In this document: positions 6,003-6,157 of the stretch, in pieces
How positions within the stretch are numbered: position 1 is the first letter of the stretch
Layout: each line of letters starts with the position of its first letter
DNA from: Archangium sp.
Lineage (GTDB): Bacteria; Myxococcota; Myxococcia; Myxococcales; Myxococcaceae
Length of the DNA: 6,157 nucleotides
Assembly (NCBI GenBank): GCA_016793525.1
Contig: JAEUJT010000515.1
Span: forward strand, 1-6,157
Direction of reading: 5' to 3'
Position numbers and translations under genes: made by a program
The notes under the pieces: model-generated
Database searches by the model: none
The model's input: only the letters and a program-made list of their open reading frames with translations
What the model was told of the DNA's origin: nothing

Positions 6003-6157
6003 TCAGGTGCCGACGGTGCGGGCGCGCGGCGGGGTGACCGACGGAGCCACCAGGCGCAGCTGGCCCGACGAGGCGGTGAAGCTCTTCGCGTCGACCTCGC
6101 GCTCCAGGTACGTGTACCCGGTGAGCCCCGCCTCGTAGTGCCGGAGGATCTGCCGCG
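6003..6157 (-). CDS. C-terminal fragment of an unidentified protein, 5' part beyond window edge
   Basis: On the minus strand the frame ending with TGA at 6003-6005 is open to the right edge and encodes 50 residues, including RQILRHYEAGLTGYTYLERE, then VDAKSFTASSGQLRLVAPS, and a Pro/Arg-rich tail ending RTVGT. The codons are G/C-ending, as in neighbouring genes, and the tail reads like a natural C-terminus. The other two minus-strand frames give less protein-like sequence. The fragment is too short to name a family. It converges on the four-gene cluster and is a separate transcription unit. Confidence 0.55.
   Translation of the reverse strand, partial: RQILRHYEAGLTGYTYLEREVDAKSFTASSGQLRLVAPSVTPPRARTVGT

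Noticed and set aside
1..6157. CRISPR arrays, tRNA or rRNA genes, insertion sequences, attachment sites
   Set aside because: I saw no regularly spaced repeats, no tRNA-like cloverleaf or rRNA sequence, and no transposase or long terminal inverted repeats on either strand.

Overview
The window is high-GC bacterial DNA with short intergenic gaps, strong GAGG-type ribosome binding sites and G/C-ending codons. Its mix of a PafA-type alkaline phosphatase, a class II fructose-bisphosphatase, a single COQ10/START-type protein and an HDAC-like enzyme with a long extra domain suggests Myxococcota (former Deltaproteobacteria). That placement is inference from gene style, not from a marker gene.

Layout: (1) Bases 1-1458, minus strand: an exported PafA-like alkaline phosphatase, its C-terminus cut by the left window edge. 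(2) Bases 1459-1543: a divergent intergenic region with a small perfect inverted repeat. (3) Bases 1544-2500, plus: glpX, class II fructose-1,6-bisphosphatase. (4) Bases 2561-2989, plus: a SRPBCC/START-like lipid- or quinone-binding-type protein. (5) Bases 3101-5948, plus: a compact four-gene cluster made of a 58-residue charged microprotein, a 587-residue histone-deacetylase-like enzyme with a C-terminal domain I cannot assign, an OsmC-like protein, and a four-helix membrane protein. A sigma70-like promoter (TTGATG-N16-TAGAAT) lies just before it. (6) Bases 6003-6157, minus: the C-terminal 50 residues of an unidentified gene entering from the right edge, convergent with the cluster.

The phosphatase and glpX are ordinary metabolic genes. 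The most interesting part is the four-gene cluster. The HDAC-like gene and osmC overlap by 4 bases (ATGA), the microprotein ends 12 bases before the HDAC-like start, and the membrane gene starts at or just after the osmC stop, so the four are probably co-transcribed and partly translationally coupled. The HDAC-like core keeps the His-His dyad, the three metal ligands and the catalytic Tyr, but differs from typical HDACs beside the metal site and carries about 230 extra residues with a strongly patterned motif set. The joint role of these four genes is not known to me.
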